The notes under the pieces were generated by a model. That model saw only the letters and a list, made by a program, of their open reading frames with translations, searched no databases and was not told where the DNA came from. The translations under genes were made by a program, and so were the position numbers. DNA of 64,000 nucleotides, from NCBI GenBank assembly GCA_019455285.1, contig JACFMS010000001.1:124001-188000 (forward strand). The letters are read 5' to 3'. Every line of letters begins with the position of its first letter. Within the stretch, counting starts at the first letter, position 1. Source of the stretch: Sphingomonadales bacterium. GTDB taxonomy: Bacteria; Pseudomonadota; Alphaproteobacteria; Sphingomonadales; Govanellaceae. Positions 35,050-46,135 of the stretch are shown here, one piece after another.

Positions 35050-36141
35050 TCAAGACGCGACGTCCGCCGCCGGCCGCGCCGCCTGCACCGTCACCGGCGC
35101 GCCATCGAACAGCCGCACGATGCCTTCAATGGCCACGATCTCCCCTACCTTCAGCCCTTTGATGATTTCCACGTAGCCCGGCTGGCGGCGGCCAATGACG
35201 ACGTCGCGCTGATGCGCCACGCCGCCTTTGATGACATAGACGAATTGCCGATCCTGCACCGGGATGACCGCCTCCTCCGGCACCGCCAGACGGTCGGCGC
35301 GCTCGCGGATGACCATCACCGTCAGCAGCATGCCGGCGCGCAACAAATGGTCGGGGTTATCGATCTCCGCCCGCACGGTGACCGTGCGGGTGGCGGGATC
35401 GACCCGCGAATCGATGCCGGTGACGCGACCGACAAACTCGCGGTTTTCATAGGCTGCGCTTCTGGCTATGACCTCAAGTCCCGGACGCAAGGCGCCAAGA
35501 TAGATTTCCGGCAGCGCGAATTCGAGCTTGATGATGTCGATATCGTCGATGGAAATGATCGGCGTGTTGGGCTGCACCAGCGTGCCTGGGCTGACCTGGC
35601 GGAAGCCGAGGACGCCGGCAAACGGCGCCCGGATCAGCCGGTCTTTGAGGCGGGCGGCGATGGCTTCTACTTTGGCCCTGGCGGCATTGCGCGCCGCGGT
35701 CTGCTCGTCCAGGCGGGCGCGGGAATAGGAGCCGCGGGACACCAGATCGCTGATCCGGGCGTATTGCTGCTCGGCCTCGGTCAGATTGGCCTTGGCCTCG
35801 GCCAGGAGCGCCGATTCCTCGTCGTTGGTCAGCTCCACCAGGATGTCGCCTTTCTCCACCACCGCGCCATCGGCGACATTGATGCGCCGCACCGTGTCGG
35901 TGACCTTGGCGGTCAACATCACCGATTCGTTGGCCCGGGCGGTGCCGATGGCCTCGATGCTGTCGATGAACAATACCGGCCCGGCCGGAGCCACCACCAC
36001 CTGGGCTGGCATCATCGGTCGCTGATCGCCGCCATTGGCCAGGATCACGCGCCAGAGTACGAAGCCGGCCACGACCACCAGCACGGCGGCGGCGATGACG
36101 GCAATAGGGTGACGGCGCAGATGCGGCAGATGTGCAAGCAC
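35050..36141 (-). CDS. RND periplasmic adaptor (membrane fusion protein)
   Basis: This adaptor of 363 residues links the RND pump to an outer-membrane channel. Order of parts: N-terminal membrane anchor (about 13-33), a barrel-sandwich half (ESVMLTAKVTDTVRRINVADGAVVEKGDILVEL), an alpha-helical hairpin (about 110-170), the second lipoyl half (IRAPFAGVLGFRQVSPGTLVQ), then beta-barrel and proximal domains. GTG at 36141 follows GGAGAA. It is the first gene of the adaptor-RND-tamA-tamB run. Confidence 0.93.
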   Translation of the reverse strand: MLAHLPHLRRHPIAVIAAAVLVVVAGFVLWRVILANGGDQRPMMPAQVVVAPAGPVLFIDSIEAIGTARANESVMLTAKVTDTVRRINVADGAVVEKGDILVELTNDEESALLAEAKANLTEAEQQYARISDLVSRGSYSRARLDEQTAARNAARAKVEAIAARLKDRLIRAPFAGVLGFRQVSPGTLVQPNTPIISIDDIDIIKLEFALPEIYLGALRPGLEVIARSAAYENREFVGRVTGIDSRVDPATRTVTVRAEIDNPDHLLRAGMLLTVMVIRERADRLAVPEEAVIPVQDRQFVYVIKGGVAHQRDVVIGRRQPGYVEIIKGLKVGEIVAIEGIVRLFDGAPVTVQAARPAADVAS

Positions 36142-36167
36142 GAACGACTTCTCCGGACTAGACGTCA

Positions 36168-36193
36168 GGGCTCAGGCGGGAGCCCCCTTTTTT
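36168..36193 (+). terminator. Terminator-like hairpin of unexplained orientation
   Basis: GGGCTC (36168-36173) and GAGCCC (36180-36185) form a 6-bp stem followed, on the plus strand, by CC and six T residues. No plus-strand gene precedes it; the upstream DNA is the antisense of the adaptor gene. It could end an antisense transcript or be coincidence. Confidence 0.35.
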
Positions 36194-36304
36194 CAACATA
36201 CGGCGGAACTTAGCGTTGCCCCCACATCTGTCAAACCCCTCTTTCATCCGTCACGGCATTTTGATGTGCATGCGCCGGATCAAGCGCCACTCTTTGCCAT
36301 CTTT

Positions 36305-36319
36305 TTAAGACCACATTAA
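36305..36319. promoter_or_regulatory. CtrA-like box TTAA-N7-TTAA
   Basis: TTAAGACCACATTAA matches the full CtrA consensus of Alphaproteobacteria. It lies 74 bases before the start of the PAS_5-type gene, a normal distance for control of its promoter. The divergent RND adaptor gene starts 164 bases away. Confidence 0.5.
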
Positions 36320-36392
36320 AGTGTCCAAGATACCTTTTTAGCGCGCCTGGAGGTATTATGCCCAGAGGCGGATGAGAACAAGGGATGACGCC

Positions 36393-37481
36393 ATGGCTGC
36401 GGCGGCGGATTCTCCGGACCCGGTTTCCGGTCAGGCGCGCGAGCGCCGACTGATCCTGGCCTTCTATGAACAGTGGTCGGCGCTGGCCGCCGACCGGCCC
36501 TATCCGGCGCTCACCGATTTTACCGCCGCGATGCTGGCGCCCTATAAGCCGTTTGCCGTGCTGATCGATCTGCGCGGCGGCCGTGACCAACCGATCCTGC
36601 GGGCCATCGGCGGCCGTATCGCCGCCCGTCTGGGCGAAAATCTGGTCGGCCAGGCGTTGGAGCGAGCGCCGCGTCATTCGCTGTTGAGCCGGGTCACCGA
36701 CCATTATCTGGAGGTGCTGGCCAATCGGGCGCCGGTGGCGTTCGAGGCGACTTTTCATGAAGCCCTGGGGGAGGATATTCCGTACCGCGCCATCCTGGCG
36801 CCGTTGAGCGATGACGGCGAGAACATCGATTTCATCCTCGGCGTCGTCAACTGGAAGGTCGAGACGGATACCGCCGCTCAAGCCATTGATCTTGCAGCCG
36901 ATCTGACGGCGCTGCGCGCCGCCGCCAAGGCCGCCGGACGCTCGCGCCAGGCGCTTTATATCCTGCTCGGCGATGCGCTCGCCTTCTGGGGGGATGCCCA
37001 TCGCGCCCCGGCGGACTATGCCGCCCTGCTGCGGGAAGCGGGCGTGAAGGCGCAATCCCGCGCCCCCTTCACCGCGCTGCTTAAGCTCATCTTTGGCGCC
37101 CATTACGACAAGACCCGGCTGACCGAATACGCCGCCGCGCTCGCCCACGCCCAACGCCAGGGCTGGGCGCCCCAGACCTTCCGGGAGCGGCTGCTGGCCG
37201 AGGGCGGCATGAAGGCCATGGTGCGCTCCGAACGGCGGCGGCGCGAACCGAGGGCGGCTAAACATCCGATGCTGCTGGCCGAATTGGCGCAAGGTCTGCC
37301 GGCGCTGGCCGTCGTGGATCGTTGGCCGGCGGATAAGGAGGGCGACCAACCGCTCCTCCTTCTCGCCCGGCGCGGCGCCGGCGGCCGCCTGGAGGTGGTC
37401 GCCGCCACTCCCGCCGACCAGGGCGAGGGGGAACGGTTGGCCCGCCGGATGGTGCGGCAAAAACGGTCCTCTGAAGAATAA
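36393..37481 (+). CDS. PAS_5-type sensory domain protein
   Basis: This protein of 362 residues has a PAS_5-like domain in the first part (about 15-145): RPYPALTDF at the start and the NIDFILGVVNWK end, a family nearly confined to Alphaproteobacteria. The C-terminal 200 residues have no recognised domain but look folded, and end in a basic tail. No kinase, cyclase or DNA-binding part is seen, so it may act through partners. ATG at 36393 follows AAGGGA with good spacing; an ATG 21 bases earlier is possible. A CtrA-like box upstream suggests cell-cycle or motility-linked control. Confidence 0.75.
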   Translation: MAAAADSPDPVSGQARERRLILAFYEQWSALAADRPYPALTDFTAAMLAPYKPFAVLIDLRGGRDQPILRAIGGRIAARLGENLVGQALERAPRHSLLSRVTDHYLEVLANRAPVAFEATFHEALGEDIPYRAILAPLSDDGENIDFILGVVNWKVETDTAAQAIDLAADLTALRAAAKAAGRSRQALYILLGDALAFWGDAHRAPADYAALLREAGVKAQSRAPFTALLKLIFGAHYDKTRLTEYAAALAHAQRQGWAPQTFRERLLAEGGMKAMVRSERRRREPRAAKHPMLLAELAQGLPALAVVDRWPADKEGDQPLLLLARRGAGGRLEVVAATPADQGEGERLARRMVRQKRSSEE

Positions 37482-37498
37482 AACGGCATTTGAATTAT

Positions 37499-37528
37499 TT
37501 GAATTAATCGCCGGAAAAGGTCTATAGT
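37499..37528 (+). promoter_or_regulatory. Sigma-70-type promoter of the glutamate dehydrogenase gene
   Basis: TTGAAT (37499-37504) and TATAGT (37523-37528) are separated by 18 bases in an AT-rich gap between the PAS gene and the dehydrogenase gene. A second TTGAAT copy lies 9 bases upstream. Transcription would start near 37535. Confidence 0.5.
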
Positions 37529-37621
37529 GCGCCCGATTCAACAACCCCGATGCGCCGTCACTCGGCCGCCAGCGTCATTTCCCGCCCCGCAACTCATGAT
37601 CCGCCAAGGGAGCCCTTATCC

Positions 37622-40600
37622 GTGAAAGCCTGGACTTTGCGCGACTCGCATGTGTCAGCCGTCGTCGAGCACACGCGTCAGCGGCTGCCCGCCGACGAGC
37701 GGACGGCCATGGAAAGCTTCATTCGCCGCCTCTACCGCTCGGGCGCGCCTGATGACATTCTCGCCCGCTCCGAGGAGGCGCTCTACGGCATTGCCCTGTC
37801 GGCATGGCGCTTCTTGGCGCGCCGCGCCATGGGCCAGCCGAAAATCCGCGTCTTCAACCCCACCGTCGAGGCCGACGGCTGGCATTCCACCCATACCGTG
37901 ATCCAGCTCGCCAACGACGACATGCCGTTTCTGGTGGACTCGGTAAGCGGCAACCTGGCCGCCGCCGGCATCGAGGTGCATTTCATCGCCCATCCGGTCT
38001 TTTCCGTGGCGCGCGATGACGCCGGCAACCGCCAGGCCATCGCCGACGGCGCGCCCGATCAGCCGGGTTATCGCCGAGAATCGTTCATTCATCTGGAAAT
38101 CGACCGCAAATCCTCGCCCAAACTATTGGCCGAGATCGAAGCCCGGCTGGCGGCGATCCTGGCCGACGTGCGCGCCGCGGTCAGCGACTGGCGGGACATG
38201 CTGGCGGCGGTGGGAAGCGCCGCTGACGGCCTGGCGCTGGCGCCGAAGACCGTCGACGCCGCGCTGATTGCCGAAAGCCGCGCCTTTTTGGACTGGATCA
38301 AGGACAACAACTTCACCCTCATCGGCTATCGTCACTACGATCACGCGGCAAAGACGCCGCAGGTGGTACGCGGTCTAGGCATCTTGCGCGATGACAGCCG
38401 GCAGGTTTTCCGCAACGGCAACGCCTTCATCGCCGTCTCCGATGAAGTGCGCGATTTTCTCGCCGGCCCCAATCCGCTCATCGTCGTCAAGGCCAACGTC
38501 AAATCGACCGTGCACCGTCCGGTGCATCTCGATTACATCGGCGTCAAAAGCTATGACGACAAGGGCCGCGTCGTCGGCGAGCACCGCTTTGTCGGTCTTT
38601 TCACCTCCACCGCTTACAACCGGCGCACGCAATCCATCCCCTATCTGCGGCACAAGGTGACGCGGGTGATCGAGCGCGCAGGCTTTGATCCCTTAAGCCA
38701 CGACGGTAAAGGGTTGTTGCACATTTTGGAAACCTTTCCCCGCGACGAGCTATTTCAAGTCGATGTGCAGCCGCTGTTTGAGACCGCCATGGGTGTTTTG
38801 TACCTCCATGAACGGCCGCATTCCCGCGCCTTCCTGCGCCAGGACAAATACGGTCGCTATGTTTCAGCGCTGGTCTACGTGCCGCGCGAGCTTTACGAAA
38901 GCAATTTGCGCAACCGCATCGAAAAGATTTTATGCGAGGCTTATAAGGGGGAAATCTCCGCCCGCCACGCCCAGTTGTCCGACGACGTCATCGCGCGCTG
39001 GCATTTCATTGTTCGCACCCGACCCGGCGATACGCCGCGGGTCGATCCTGAAGACATCAATCGCCGCATCGCCCAAGTGGCGCGCGGCTGGCGCGATCAC
39101 TTGAAGGAAGCGCTCATCGAGCGCGCCGGCGAGGAACGGGGCACGGCGCTGTTCGAGCGTTACGCCAATATATTTCCCGCCGGCTACCGTGACGCCTTTC
39201 CCGCCGATTTCGCCGTCATCGACATCGAAAAAATGGAAGCTATGCGCGGTCCCGAGGACGTTTTCTACAACGTCTACCGCATGGCGGAAGACCGTGACGA
39301 CGCGCTGCGGCTGAAGATTTATCACCCCAGCCGGGTCATTCCCTTGAGCGAATGCATGCCGCTTTTGGAAAATCTCGGCTTAAAAGCGATCGAGGAATTC
39401 GCCTACGACATCCGCCACGCCGGCGACGACGCCGCCGCCGGCTGCATCCACAACTTTTATCTGGTAGAGCCTGAGGGCCGGGAAATTTCCCTATCCGCCC
39501 TCAAGGGTCCCTTGGAAGATACCTTGGCCGCGGTGCAATCCGGCGCGGCGGAAAATGACGGCTTTAATGCGCTAGTATTGAAAGCGGATTTAAGCTGGCG
39601 TCAGGTGGTGGTGGTGCGCGCATATGCGCGATACCTGCGGCAACTGGGCACGCCCTATAGCGAAGACTACATCCGCGCCACGCTCGCCGAGCATCCCGCC
39701 ATCGCCCGAGCCCTGGTGGCGCTGTTTGAGGCGCGCTTTGATCCGGCGCGCGAGGAAGCGACGCGGCGGCAGACGGCGGACGCGGCGGCGGCGGATATTC
39801 AACGCCAACTCGACGGCGTCGCCAGCCTCGATCAGGACCGCATCATCCGCTGCTTCCGCAATCTGGTGCTCGCCACCTTGCGCACCAACTATTACCAAAG
39901 CCAAAACGGCGAAGCGGCAAAACCGGCGCTGGCGCTGAAAATCAACAGCCGCGCCTTGAACGAAGCGCCGTTGCCGCGCCCCTTTGCTGAAATCTTCGTC
40001 TATTCGCCACGCATCGAAGGCGTGCATCTACGCTTAGGGCCAGTGGCCCGCGGCGGTTTGCGCTGGTCCGACCGGCCGGAGGATTTCCGCACCGAAGTTT
40101 TGGGACTGGTCAAGGCGCAGCAGGTGAAAAACGCCATCATCGTGCCGGTAGGCGCCAAAGGCGGCTTTTTCCCCAAGTGTTTACCGAAAGACGGAGATCG
40201 CGACGCGGTGGTGGCGGAAGGCGTCGCCTGCTATCGCGCCTTCATTTCGGCGCTGCTTGACGTCACCGACAATCTGGCCGACAGCAAGATTGCGCCGCCG
40301 TTGCAGACCGTGCGCCACGATGGCGACGATCCTTATTTCGTCGTCGCCGCCGACAAGGGCACGGCGACGTTTTCCGATTACGCCAACGAGATCGCCCAGG
40401 CGCGCGGCTTCTGGCTCGATGACGCCTTCGCGTCGGGCGGCTCGCACGGCTATGACCACAAGAAAATGGCCATCACCGCGCGCGGCGCGTGGGTGTCGGT
40501 GGAGCGGCACTTCCGCGAGCTCGGCATCAATATCCGCAAAGAGGAAATTTCCGTCGTCGGCATCGGCGACATGTCGGGGGACGTATTCGGCAACGGCATG

Positions 40601-42439
40601 CTGCTCTCCGACCGCATCCGCCTCATCGCCGCCTTCGATCACCGCCACATCTTTCTCGATCCGACGCCCGATCCGAAGAAAAGCTTCGCCGAGCGGCAGC
40701 GCCTGTTCGCCCTGCCGCGCTCGTCCTGGGCCGATTATGACGCCAAGCTCATCTCCAAGGGCGGCGCGGTGATCGATCGCAAGGCCAAGTCGGTGCGCTT
40801 GAGCGCCGAGGCCCGCGCGGCGCTTGTCATCGACGCCGAGGAGGCGACGCCGAGCGACATCATTCAGGCGATCTTGCGCGCGCCGGTGGATTTGCTGTGG
40901 ATCGGCGGCATCGGCACCTACGTCAAGGCGTCGGGCGAAGCCCACCGCGACGTCGGCGACCGCGGCAACGACGGTTTGCGGGTCAACGCCGATGAACTGC
41001 GCTGTCGCGTCGTCGGCGAAGGCGGCAATTTGGGCGTCACCCAGCGCGGCCGCATCGAGTTCGCCCGTAAGGGCGGGGCGATTAATACCGATTCGGTGGA
41101 CAATTCCGGCGGCGTCAATTGCTCCGACCATGAAGTCAACATCAAGATATTGCTCAACGGCGCGCTCAGCGCCGGCAAGCTGAGCCGGACCGCCCGCGAC
41201 AAGCTGTTGGCGGAGATGACCGACGAGGTGGCGTCGCTGGTGCTCGACGACAACTACCTGCAAACGTTGTCAGTATCGCTGGCGCAAGCCATGAGCGGCA
41301 AGTCGCTCGATCCCTACCGGCGGCTGATCACGCGGCTGGAAAAAACCGCCGAGCTTAATCGCGCGCTGGAAATGTTGCCGAGCGACGGCGAGCTCGCCGA
41401 GCGGCAACTACGCCACGAGGGGCTCACCCGGCCGGAACTGGCGATCGTCATTTCCTACGCCAAAATGGCGCTTACCGACGCGTTGCTGAAAAACCCGGTG
41501 CTGGATGAGCCCTATCTGGAGGCTGATCTGGCCGGCTACTTCCCAGCGCGGCTCGCTGGCAAATACCGCGCCGCCATGCGTGGCCATCGCCTGCGCCGCG
41601 AAATCATCGCCACCGAGCTGGCCAATCAGCTGGTCAATCGCTTAGGGCCGGAATTCGCCTTCGGCATCGCCGAGGAACTGGACGCGCCGCTCGCCGATGT
41701 GGTCAAGGCCTATGTGGTGATCCGCGATCTCTTCGCGCTGACGCCGCTGTGGCGGGAAATCGACGCGCTTGATGACAAAGTGCCGGCGGCGATCCAGACC
41801 ATCCTTTATCTGGAAGTAACGGATTTCACCCGCCGACTGGTGTTGTGGTCGCTGCGGCGCGGTCATGGCGCAGCCGCCATCGCCGACTCGGTGGCACGCT
41901 TGAATGACGGCATCAAGGCCTTATTGAAGACCCCCAGCAGCGTCCTTGGCGTGGCCGGCGCCAAGGCGCTGGAGCAAAAGGCCGGCATGTATGGCGAGCA
42001 CAAGGTGCCGGCCGATTTGGCTGCGCACGTTGCCGGCCTGGAGGCGCATTGGACATCGGGCGATGTGGTCGAAGTGGCGGCGGCCTTGAAACGGCCGGCG
42101 GCTAGCGTTATCGGCCCTTACTTCGAGCTCGGGGTCAAGGTCGGCTACGATTGGCTGCGCGCCAGCGCCGAACTCCTTATGGTTGAGGATCACTGGGATC
42201 GCTTGGCGCTGGCCTCCATCGTTGATGATCTCTTGGATCAGCAGCGCGAACTGGCGCAGCGCCTGCTGGCCGACAGCAAGTCGGGCCGGGAAGGCGACGC
42301 CGTGGCGGACTGGGCAAAGCAGCAACACGCGACGCTGCAGCGCGTCGAACATTTTCTCAATGAAATGAAAGCGACGCCGCTCACCGTGGCCAAGCTTGGT
42401 TACGCCGCGCACTTTCTGCGCACCACATTGCTGCGCTGA
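37622..42439 (+). CDS. NAD-specific glutamate dehydrogenase, large (180-kDa) type
   Basis: This enzyme deaminates glutamate to 2-oxoglutarate with NAD, mainly in amino-acid catabolism. The 1605-residue size marks the GDH-180 class, with long regulatory N- and C-terminal regions around the core. The core shows [21 protein letters not shown] with the following lysine-containing [22 protein letters not shown], and later GVGEGGN-like [19 protein letters not shown] for NAD binding. GTG at 37622 follows AAGGGAG and starts the conserved part; ATG at 37550 would add 24 residues with a weak ribosome site. It converges on purH with 12 bases between stops. Confidence 0.95.
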   Translation: MKAWTLRDSHVSAVVEHTRQRLPADERTAMESFIRRLYRSGAPDDILARSEEALYGIALSAWRFLARRAMGQPKIRVFNPTVEADGWHSTHTVIQLANDDMPFLVDSVSGNLAAAGIEVHFIAHPVFSVARDDAGNRQAIADGAPDQPGYRRESFIHLEIDRKSSPKLLAEIEARLAAILADVRAAVSDWRDMLAAVGSAADGLALAPKTVDAALIAESRAFLDWIKDNNFTLIGYRHYDHAAKTPQVVRGLGILRDDSRQVFRNGNAFIAVSDEVRDFLAGPNPLIVVKANVKSTVHRPVHLDYIGVKSYDDKGRVVGEHRFVGLFTSTAYNRRTQSIPYLRHKVTRVIERAGFDPLSHDGKGLLHILETFPRDELFQVDVQPLFETAMGVLYLHERPHSRAFLRQDKYGRYVSALVYVPRELYESNLRNRIEKILCEAYKGEISARHAQLSDDVIARWHFIVRTRPGDTPRVDPEDINRRIAQVARGWRDHLKEALIERAGEERGTALFERYANIFPAGYRDAFPADFAVIDIEKMEAMRGPEDVFYNVYRMAEDRDDALRLKIYHPSRVIPLSECMPLLENLGLKAIEEFAYDIRHAGDDAAAGCIHNFYLVEPEGREISLSALKGPLEDTLAAVQSGAAENDGFNALVLKADLSWRQVVVVRAYARYLRQLGTPYSEDYIRATLAEHPAIARALVALFEARFDPAREEATRRQTADAAAADIQRQLDGVASLDQDRIIRCFRNLVLATLRTNYYQSQNGEAAKPALALKINSRALNEAPLPRPFAEIFVYSPRIEGVHLRLGPVARGGLRWSDRPEDFRTEVLGLVKAQQVKNAIIVPVGAKGGFFPKCLPKDGDRDAVVAEGVACYRAFISALLDVTDNLADSKIAPPLQTVRHDGDDPYFVVAADKGTATFSDYANEIAQARGFWLDDAFASGGSHGYDHKKMAITARGAWVSVERHFRELGINIRKEEISVVGIGDMSGDVFGNGMLLSDRIRLIAAFDHRHIFLDPTPDPKKSFAERQRLFALPRSSWADYDAKLISKGGAVIDRKAKSVRLSAEARAALVIDAEEATPSDIIQAILRAPVDLLWIGGIGTYVKASGEAHRDVGDRGNDGLRVNADELRCRVVGEGGNLGVTQRGRIEFARKGGAINTDSVDNSGGVNCSDHEVNIKILLNGALSAGKLSRTARDKLLAEMTDEVASLVLDDNYLQTLSVSLAQAMSGKSLDPYRRLITRLEKTAELNRALEMLPSDGELAERQLRHEGLTRPELAIVISYAKMALTDALLKNPVLDEPYLEADLAGYFPARLAGKYRAAMRGHRLRREIIATELANQLVNRLGPEFAFGIAEELDAPLADVVKAYVVIRDLFALTPLWREIDALDDKVPAAIQTILYLEVTDFTRRLVLWSLRRGHGAAAIADSVARLNDGIKALLKTPSSVLGVAGAKALEQKAGMYGEHKVPADLAAHVAGLEAHWTSGDVVEVAAALKRPAASVIGPYFELGVKVGYDWLRASAELLMVEDHWDRLALASIVDDLLDQQRELAQRLLADSKSGREGDAVADWAKQQHATLQRVEHFLNEMKATPLTVAKLGYAAHFLRTTLLR

Positions 42440-42451
42440 CGGATCGAAAGA

Positions 42452-44050
42452 TCAGTGCCGGAAATGGCGCATGCCGGTGAACGCCATGGCGAGATTGTGC
42501 GCGTCGGCGGCGGCGATGACTTCCTCATCGCGCATCGAGCCGCCGGGCTGAATAACCGCCGTCGCCCCCGCTTCGACCGCCGCCAGTAGACCGTCGGCGA
42601 AGGGAAAGAAGGCGTCGGAGGCCACCACCGAGCCTTGGGTCAAGGGCGCGCCGCCGGCGATCTTGGCGGCGTCTTCCGCCTTGCGGGCGGCGATGCGCGC
42701 CGAATCGACGCGGCTCATCTGCCCGGCGCCGATGCCCACCGTGGCGCTGTCCTTGACATAAACGATGGCGTTCGATTTGACGTGCTTGGCGACGCGGAAG
42801 GCAAACAGCATGTCGGCCAGTTCGCGCGCCGTGGGCTGACGTTTGGTGACGATTTTCAAGTCGTCCGCCGCAACAACGCCGTGATCGCGATCCTGCGCCA
42901 GAAAGCCGCCGGCCACCGAACGCACGGTCAGGCCCGGCGCGCGCGGATCGCGCAAACCCCCGGTCAGTAACAGCCGCAAGTTCTTCTTCGCGGCAAAGAC
43001 GGCGATCGCATCTTCATCGGCGTCGGGGGCCACCACCACTTCGGTGAAAATTTCCGTCACCGCCCGCGCCGTTTCGCCATCCAAGGGCCGGTTGGCGGCG
43101 ACGATGCCGCCATAAGCGCTCACCGGATCGCAGGCGTGCGCCTTGCGGTAGGCCTCCGCCAACGTCGCGCCGGTCGCCACGCCGCACGGGTTGGCGTGCT
43201 TGATGATAGCGATCGCCGGCGTTGCGGGATCGAATTCGCAGATAAGCTCAAAGGCGGCGTCGGTGTCGTTGATGTTGTTGTAAGACAATTCCTTGCCCTG
43301 TACCTGACGCGCACCCACCACCGAGGGACCGCTGACGCCAAGGGCGCGATAAACCGCCGCCTGCTGATGCGGGTTTTCGCCATAGCGCAGCTCTTGCGCC
43401 TTGACGCCAGACACCGTGAACCGCTCGGAAAATTTTTCGTCCAACACGTCGCGCGCAAACCAGCCGGAAATCGCCGCGTCATAAGCCGCGGTGCGGGCAT
43501 AGGCCTTGGCGGCGAGACGGCGACGCAAGTTCAAGGTCGTCGCGCCGGCATGGGCGGTCATCTCCGCTTGCACGGCGGCGTAATCCGCCGCCTCCACCAC
43601 CACCGTCACATCATGATGGTTTTTCGCCGCCGAGCGCACCATGGCCGGGCCGCCGATGTCGATGTTCTCGATGACGGCGTCGAAATCCGCGCCGCGCGCC
43701 ACCGTCGCCTCGAAGGGATAAAGATTGACCACCAACAGATCGATATCGCCGATGCCGTGCGCGGACATGGCGGCGCGGTGTTCGGCGTTGGCGCGCTGAC
43801 CCAAAAGACCGCCGTGAATTTTCGGGTGCAAGGTTTTCACCCGACCGTCGAGCATTTCGGGAAAGCCGGTGTAGTCGGCGACCTCGATCACCGTGAGGCC
43901 GGCGTCGCGCAACGCCTTGGCGGTGCCGCCGGTGGAGAGGATTTCAACGCCTTGGTCAGCAAGAAAGCGGCCGAACTCGAGCAATCCCGTTTTGTCGGAA
44001 ACGGATAAAAGAGCGCGGGTGATAGGGCGTAAACCGACGTCAGCAGTCAT
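42452..44050 (-). CDS. purH: Bifunctional AICAR transformylase/IMP cyclohydrolase
   Basis: PurH makes the last two steps of IMP synthesis. The N-terminal cyclohydrolase (about 1-200) has [19 protein letters not shown] and [13 protein letters not shown]. The C-terminal transformylase includes the lysine-histidine active site in [13 protein letters not shown], plus the late [10 protein letters not shown] and [11 protein letters not shown] segments. The 532-residue length is typical. It lies last in the htpX-rsmB-rpe-purH minus-strand run. Confidence 0.97.
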   Translation of the reverse strand: MTADVGLRPITRALLSVSDKTGLLEFGRFLADQGVEILSTGGTAKALRDAGLTVIEVADYTGFPEMLDGRVKTLHPKIHGGLLGQRANAEHRAAMSAHGIGDIDLLVVNLYPFEATVARGADFDAVIENIDIGGPAMVRSAAKNHHDVTVVVEAADYAAVQAEMTAHAGATTLNLRRRLAAKAYARTAAYDAAISGWFARDVLDEKFSERFTVSGVKAQELRYGENPHQQAAVYRALGVSGPSVVGARQVQGKELSYNNINDTDAAFELICEFDPATPAIAIIKHANPCGVATGATLAEAYRKAHACDPVSAYGGIVAANRPLDGETARAVTEIFTEVVVAPDADEDAIAVFAAKKNLRLLLTGGLRDPRAPGLTVRSVAGGFLAQDRDHGVVAADDLKIVTKRQPTARELADMLFAFRVAKHVKSNAIVYVKDSATVGIGAGQMSRVDSARIAARKAEDAAKIAGGAPLTQGSVVASDAFFPFADGLLAAVEAGATAVIQPGGSMRDEEVIAAADAHNLAMAFTGMRHFRH

Positions 44051-44071
44051 CGTGGTACTCTCGTGGAAAAT

Positions 44072-44755
44072 TCAGGTAGCGGCGGCGCGCAGCGCCTTGA
44101 TATTTGCGGCATACATGTCGGGACCGCCAGCAAAGGTTGCCGTGCCGGCGACCAGCACATCAGCGCCGGCGGCGACCACTTGATGGATGGTGTCGCGGGT
44201 AACGCCGCCATCCACCTCCAACATGATGTCGCGGCCGCTGGCGTCGATGCGGCGGCGCAATTGAGCGATCTTGTTGAGCTGCGAGGCGATGAATGATTGC
44301 CCGCCAAAACCCGGATTGACCGTCATCACCAGAATGAGATCGACGACGTCGATCACATAGTCGAGGACTTCCGCCGGCGTTGACGGATTCAAGGACACGC
44401 CGGCTTTCTTGCCCAGCGATTTGATGAGCTGCAAACTACGGTGCAGATGCGGGCCGGCCTCGGCGTGCACGGTAATGATATCCGATCCGGCATCGGCGAA
44501 GGCGGCGATATAAGGGTCCACCGGCGCGATCATCAGGTGCACGTCGAAGGGCAGGGAGGAATGGGCTTTCAAGGCCTTGACCACCGCCGGGCCGATGGTG
44601 ATGTTGGGCACGAAATGGCCATCCATCACGTCGACGTGGATAAGATCGGCCCCGGCGGCGCTCACCGCGCGCACCTCCTCGCCGAGCTTGGCGAAGTCCG
44701 CCGACAGGATCGACGGAGCGATAAGAACGGGTCGCGCCGGTGTTTTTGCCATCAT
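44072..44755 (-). CDS. rpe: Ribulose-phosphate 3-epimerase
   Basis: Rpe interconverts ribulose 5-phosphate and xylulose 5-phosphate in the pentose phosphate and Calvin pathways. The TIM barrel of 227 residues shows [16 protein letters not shown], the metal/catalytic stretch [30 protein letters not shown] and the phosphate loop [11 protein letters not shown] double ATG lies at 44755 and 44752. It is separated from rsmB by 17 bases and from purH by 21, so one transcript is likely. Confidence 0.96.
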   Translation of the reverse strand: MMAKTPARPVLIAPSILSADFAKLGEEVRAVSAAGADLIHVDVMDGHFVPNITIGPAVVKALKAHSSLPFDVHLMIAPVDPYIAAFADAGSDIITVHAEAGPHLHRSLQLIKSLGKKAGVSLNPSTPAEVLDYVIDVVDLILVMTVNPGFGGQSFIASQLNKIAQLRRRIDASGRDIMLEVDGGVTRDTIHQVVAAGADVLVAGTATFAGGPDMYAANIKALRAAAT

Positions 44756-44772
44756 GGCGCTTTCCTAGCAGG

Positions 44773-46089
44773 TCAGGCGGTCCGCCGCAATCGCGCGATG
44801 TAAAAGCCGTCGACGCCACCGGCCATGAAGGGCAGGGTCTGGACGTCGCCGGCGGGCAATAGCGCGTCGCTCAATCCCAGCAGTTCTTCGCGGGCAATAG
44901 GCGCGCGTTTGAATTGGGGATGGCGGGCGAGAAAGGCCGCGATCTGCGCCGGCCCTTCCTCGGCTTGCAGCGAGCAGACGGCATAAATGAGCCGCCCGCC
45001 GGGCCGAATGAGCCGCGCCGCCGCATCGAGAAGCTCGGCTTGCAGGACGGCGAGCGCCGCCACGTCCTCGGGCTTGCGCAGCCAGGCGATCTCGGGATGG
45101 CGGCGGATGGTGCCGGTGGCGGCGCAGGGCGCGTCCAGGAGCACGGCATCGAAAGGTTCCTCGGCGGCAAAGGCGCGCCCGTCGGCGGCGATCACGGTGG
45201 CCGGCAGCTTGGTGCGCGCCAGATTGTCCCGCAGCCGTTCCAGCCGCGCCGCCGACTGGTCCACCGCGGTAACCTCGGCCCCGGCGGCGGCCAGTTGCAA
45301 AGTCTTGCCGCCCGGCGCGGCGCACAGATCGAGCGCCCGCTCGCCCGGCTGAGGGTTGAGAAGCTTGGCCGGCAGCGCGGCGGCGGCGTCCTGCACCCAC
45401 CAGGAGCCTTCGGCAAATCCGGGCAGCCGTTCGATGCGGCCATGGGCGGCCAAACGCACCCCGCCGGTGGGCGAGGGAACGGCGTCAAGGCCGTGGACCG
45501 CAACGCCAGGCTTGATGCTCAAATCAAGCATCGGTTCGACAAAGCTGGCGGCGATGATGCGGCGGGTGGTGGCCTCGCCGAAGCGTTCGACCCATGAGGA
45601 CCACAGCCAGGCCGGGACCGCTGTCCGCTCCAGATCGATGGCCGCCAGCATCGCCGCGCCATCCCGCGCCAGCCGGCGCAACACCGCATTGACCAGACCT
45701 TTGCCGGCCTGCACCTGCGGCAGGCGATCACGGGACGCCAGCTCCACCATGGTCGCCACCGCCGCGTGGGGCGGGGTGCCGAGGAACAGGAGCTGCGCCG
45801 CGCCAAGCCGCAAAATCGCCCGCAAGCGATCGTCCAGTCGTTTTTCCGGCGCGCTTAACGCCTGCGCCAAAACCGCATCAATTTGCCCTAAGCGGCGCAG
45901 CGTGATGGTGAGCAACAGGCGGGCAAACGCCCGGTCGGCGGGATCAAGCGTCGCCGCGCGATCGGCCAGAGCGGCGAAGGCCGCTTCGTGGTGAACGCCG
46001 CTTTCAAGCACGCGCCCCAGCGCGCCCACGGCAAGGCGGCGGGCGGCCAGGGGGTCGAGAGTGGATTTTTTCGCACGGCGGCCGGTCAT
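44773..46089 (-). CDS. rsmB: 16S rRNA m5C methyltransferase, RsmB/NOL1 type
   Basis: RsmB methylates C967 of 16S rRNA. The 438 residues have an N-terminal NusB-like RNA-binding domain (about 10-150) and a Rossmann methyltransferase. SAM binding is shown by LDLCAAPGGKTLQLA, and the two active cysteines lie in LDAPCAATGTIRRHPEI and YAVCSLQAEEG. Length and domain order match the family. It is the second gene of the htpX-rsmB-rpe-purH run. Confidence 0.93.
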   Translation of the reverse strand: MTGRRAKKSTLDPLAARRLAVGALGRVLESGVHHEAAFAALADRAATLDPADRAFARLLLTITLRRLGQIDAVLAQALSAPEKRLDDRLRAILRLGAAQLLFLGTPPHAAVATMVELASRDRLPQVQAGKGLVNAVLRRLARDGAAMLAAIDLERTAVPAWLWSSWVERFGEATTRRIIAASFVEPMLDLSIKPGVAVHGLDAVPSPTGGVRLAAHGRIERLPGFAEGSWWVQDAAAALPAKLLNPQPGERALDLCAAPGGKTLQLAAAGAEVTAVDQSAARLERLRDNLARTKLPATVIAADGRAFAAEEPFDAVLLDAPCAATGTIRRHPEIAWLRKPEDVAALAVLQAELLDAAARLIRPGGRLIYAVCSLQAEEGPAQIAAFLARHPQFKRAPIAREELLGLSDALLPAGDVQTLPFMAGGVDGFYIARLRRTA

Positions 46090-46135
46090 GGCCGCCCTTA
46101 GAGCATATTTCGCCGGTTAGCGCTACGGCGGGCGC

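Noticed and set aside
36231-37544. Minus-strand frame of 437 codons
   Set aside because: It is antisense to the PAS_5 gene, which has the domain, the ribosome site and the upstream promoter box.
40181-41263. Minus-strand frame of 360 codons
   Set aside because: It is antisense to the glutamate dehydrogenase core.
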